DNA from: an uncultured Eubacteriales bacterium
GTDB lineage: Bacteria; Bacillota_A; Clostridia; Oscillospirales; Oscillospiraceae
Direction of reading: 5' to 3'
Assembly (NCBI GenBank): GCA_949747935.1
Contig: CATKHE010000144.1
Span: 1 to 13,348, forward strand
DNA length: 13,348 bases
This document shows, piece after piece, positions 11,893 through 13,348 of this stretch. The first letter of the stretch is position 1; the number at the start of each line of letters is the position of its first letter. Both the position numbers and the translations under genes were made by a program. The notes under the pieces are model-generated. The model did not search any database. It was not told where the DNA came from and saw nothing but the letters and a program-made list of their open reading frames with translations.

Positions 11893-13348
11893 ATGACAGC
11901 GATTCGTGACGCGTCCCGTCGGCTGACCAGGGACATGGTGGAGCATCCGGGCAGGTGGGCATCCCGGCTGGTCTTTCTGCTGGGACCCTGGGCATGCCTG
12001 TGGATGGTAGAGATATTAAACGAAAATAATGTGTTCAAGGATCTGGCCGCCTGGCAGATCGCAATGAATATGGTGTTTTATTACTGTATTTTTGCCGCGC
12101 TGCGGTTGCTCCTTGGGCGGAACAGGAGAGCGGCGGTGGCGGGGACCTCCTTTTGCTTTCTGTTTGGACTGGTGAATCACTATGTTCTTCGGTTTCGCGG
12201 CCGTATCCTCTTCCCGGCGGATATCACTGGCTGGCGCACCGCAGCCAATGTGGCTGACGGCTTTGATTATTCCTTTGACTCCTACATTATTCAGGCGGCC
12301 ATTCTTTTCACCGCCTACCTAGCTTTGGTTTTCTTCTGCGTTCCCCAGAAAAAGCGGGCCAAAATCGAGCCGCTGGCCGGAATTGCTCTGTGGGGGACTA
12401 TAGTCTGCTACTGCTACGCCTTTTTTTGTACAGGGATGCTTCCCGCTTTGGATATCTATACCCAGCAGTGGGTTACCCAGCGCAACGGTTTTCTGCTCAA
12501 TTTTTCCATCGCCCTGCGGTACTCCTCTGTGGATAAACCGGCGGACTACTCCAAGGATGTGGTGCTGGAGCTGATGGAGCGATACCCTGGCGTCCCGGCG
12601 GACCCGGCTAAAAAACCGGTTAATATTGTGGCGATTATGAACGAGTCCTTTGGCGATCTGACAATCTTTGACCGTTTGGACGCCTCGGAGGACCCCACTC
12701 CCTTTCTGCATTCCCTGGAAGAGAATACCATCAAGGGGTGGATGTACTCCTCCGTCACCGGGGGCGGCACCGCCACAATTGAGTTCGAGTATCTCACCGG
12801 CTTCACCAGTCTGTTCCAGCCCCCTCATACGGTGGCTTACCAGCTCTACGTGGAGGAAGGCATGCCATCCCTAGCCGCCCTGGCCAGCAGCCAGGGCTAT
12901 GCCACAACGGCCTTTCACCCCTACAAATCCTCGGGTTGGAACCGGGTGCTGGCTTACCAGTATCTGAATTTTGACCGGCAGATGTATGAAGAGGATGTCC
13001 CCAGCCCTTATCTGATCCGCAGTTATATCTCCGACAGGTCGGACTATGAAATGATTTATAAATCCACCGAGACGGAAGACAGCAGCTTCTTCTTCAACGT
13101 CACCATGCAGAACCACAGCGGCTATGCCCAGGGCTGGAAGAACCTGCCCCGGACCATTCAGCTGCCCAACAACCTGAAGGCGGCGGACTACACCGCCGAG
13201 CAGTTCCTGGACCTGATGCGGGAGAGCGACAAGGCTCTGGAGCAGCTGATTACCTACTACAGCCAGTGCGGGGAGCCCACCCTGGTGGTCTTCTTCGGTG
13301 ACCACCAGCCCCCGCTGACCAACGCCTTTTATGAGGAGCTGTACGGCA
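11893..13348 (+). CDS. LTA synthase family sulfatase-fold protein (polyglycerolphosphate synthase type), 3' end cut by window
   Basis: 485 codons are visible with no stop before the window edge. The start taken is ATG at 11893, 12 bases after AAAGGA; an in-frame ATG at 11872 has no ribosome binding site. Five membrane helices fit LtaS: about 22-43, 56-76, 83-100, 132-150 and 158-178. The extracellular sulfatase-fold domain has MNESFGDL (249-256; metal ligand Glu251), GGGTATIEFEYLTG with nucleophile Thr293, and FFGDHQPP with metal ligands Asp470-His471. This order and spacing match S. aureus LtaS (Glu255, Thr300, Asp475, His476). By family it moves glycerolphosphate from phosphatidylglycerol onto a growing teichoic-acid-like chain outside the membrane. 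Related phosphoethanolamine or oligosaccharide phosphoglycerol transferases share the fold, so the polymer is unproven. It is divergent from the amino-acid ABC operon. Confidence 0.9.
   Translation, partial: MTAIRDASRRLTRDMVEHPGRWASRLVFLLGPWACLWMVEILNENNVFKDLAAWQIAMNMVFYYCIFAALRLLLGRNRRAAVAGTSFCFLFGLVNHYVLRFRGRILFPADITGWRTAANVADGFDYSFDSYIIQAAILFTAYLALVFFCVPQKKRAKIEPLAGIALWGTIVCYCYAFFCTGMLPALDIYTQQWVTQRNGFLLNFSIALRYSSVDKPADYSKDVVLELMERYPGVPADPAKKPVNIVAIMNESFGDLTIFDRLDASEDPTPFLHSLEENTIKGWMYSSVTGGGTATIEFEYLTGFTSLFQPPHTVAYQLYVEEGMPSLAALASSQGYATTAFHPYKSSGWNRVLAYQYLNFDRQMYEEDVPSPYLIRSYISDRSDYEMIYKSTETEDSSFFFNVTMQNHSGYAQGWKNLPRTIQLPNNLKAADYTAEQFLDLMRESDKALEQLITYYSQCGEPTLVVFFGDHQPPLTNAFYEELYG

Noticed and set aside
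1..13348. CRISPR arrays, insertion sequences, phage genes, tRNA or rRNA
   Set aside because: No regularly spaced repeats, transposase or integrase motifs, or tRNA/rRNA-like segments were seen; gene content and composition look uniform and chromosomal.

Overview
The window reads as ordinary chromosome from a GC-rich Clostridia bacterium, most likely Oscillospiraceae (Flavonifractor/Lawsonibacter/Oscillibacter-like). This is inferred from high GC, purine-rich Shine-Dalgarno sites, frequent GTG starts, Gram-positive families (DivIVA-like, ComF, Mbl-like MreB, LtaS-type sulfatase, lipoprotein-type binding protein) and a DUF4830 gene of the kind seen in gut Clostridia. No phage, IS, CRISPR, tRNA or rRNA is visible.

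Layout. 1-180 (-): 5' end of a COG1092-type SAM methyltransferase, divergent from 378-1112 (+), a DivIVA-like coiled-coil protein with its own promoter and terminator. 1250-2127 (+): a 58-residue ribbon-helix-helix protein translationally coupled to comF. 2230-3261 (+): an Mbl-like MreB on a strong promoter whose -35 box overlaps the comF stop codon; a terminator follows, with an MscS channel gene (3314-4138) directly behind it. 4139-4615 (-): a DUF4830 membrane-anchored protein, convergent with mscS and divergent from an RsuA-type pseudouridine synthase (4710-5429, +). 5534-6625 (+): a PucR/CdaR-type regulator with its own promoter, ending in a perfect bidirectional hairpin shared with rnc.

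6669-11605 lies on the minus strand. Transcribed right to left: an amino-acid ABC importer (binding lipoprotein, permease, ATPase) from one strong promoter, then an AGCS sodium/alanine-type symporter behind a hairpin, then acpP with its own strong promoter, then rnc. 11893-13348 (+) is the first 485 codons of an LtaS-type polyglycerolphosphate synthase, cut by the window edge.

Together these are housekeeping functions: envelope shape and polymer synthesis (MreB, DivIVA-like, LtaS-like), osmotic safety (MscS), amino-acid uptake (ABC and AGCS), RNA modification and processing (RsuA, RNase III, methyltransferase), fatty-acid carrier (ACP) and DNA uptake (ComF). I see no clear novel multi-gene system. 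The most interesting points are the small RHH gene coupled to comF with an inverted repeat over its start, and two membrane-transport genes (mscS, AGCS) whose ribosome binding sites sit immediately behind terminator-like hairpins. No gene-free stretch exceeds 300 bases; the longest is 11606-11892.
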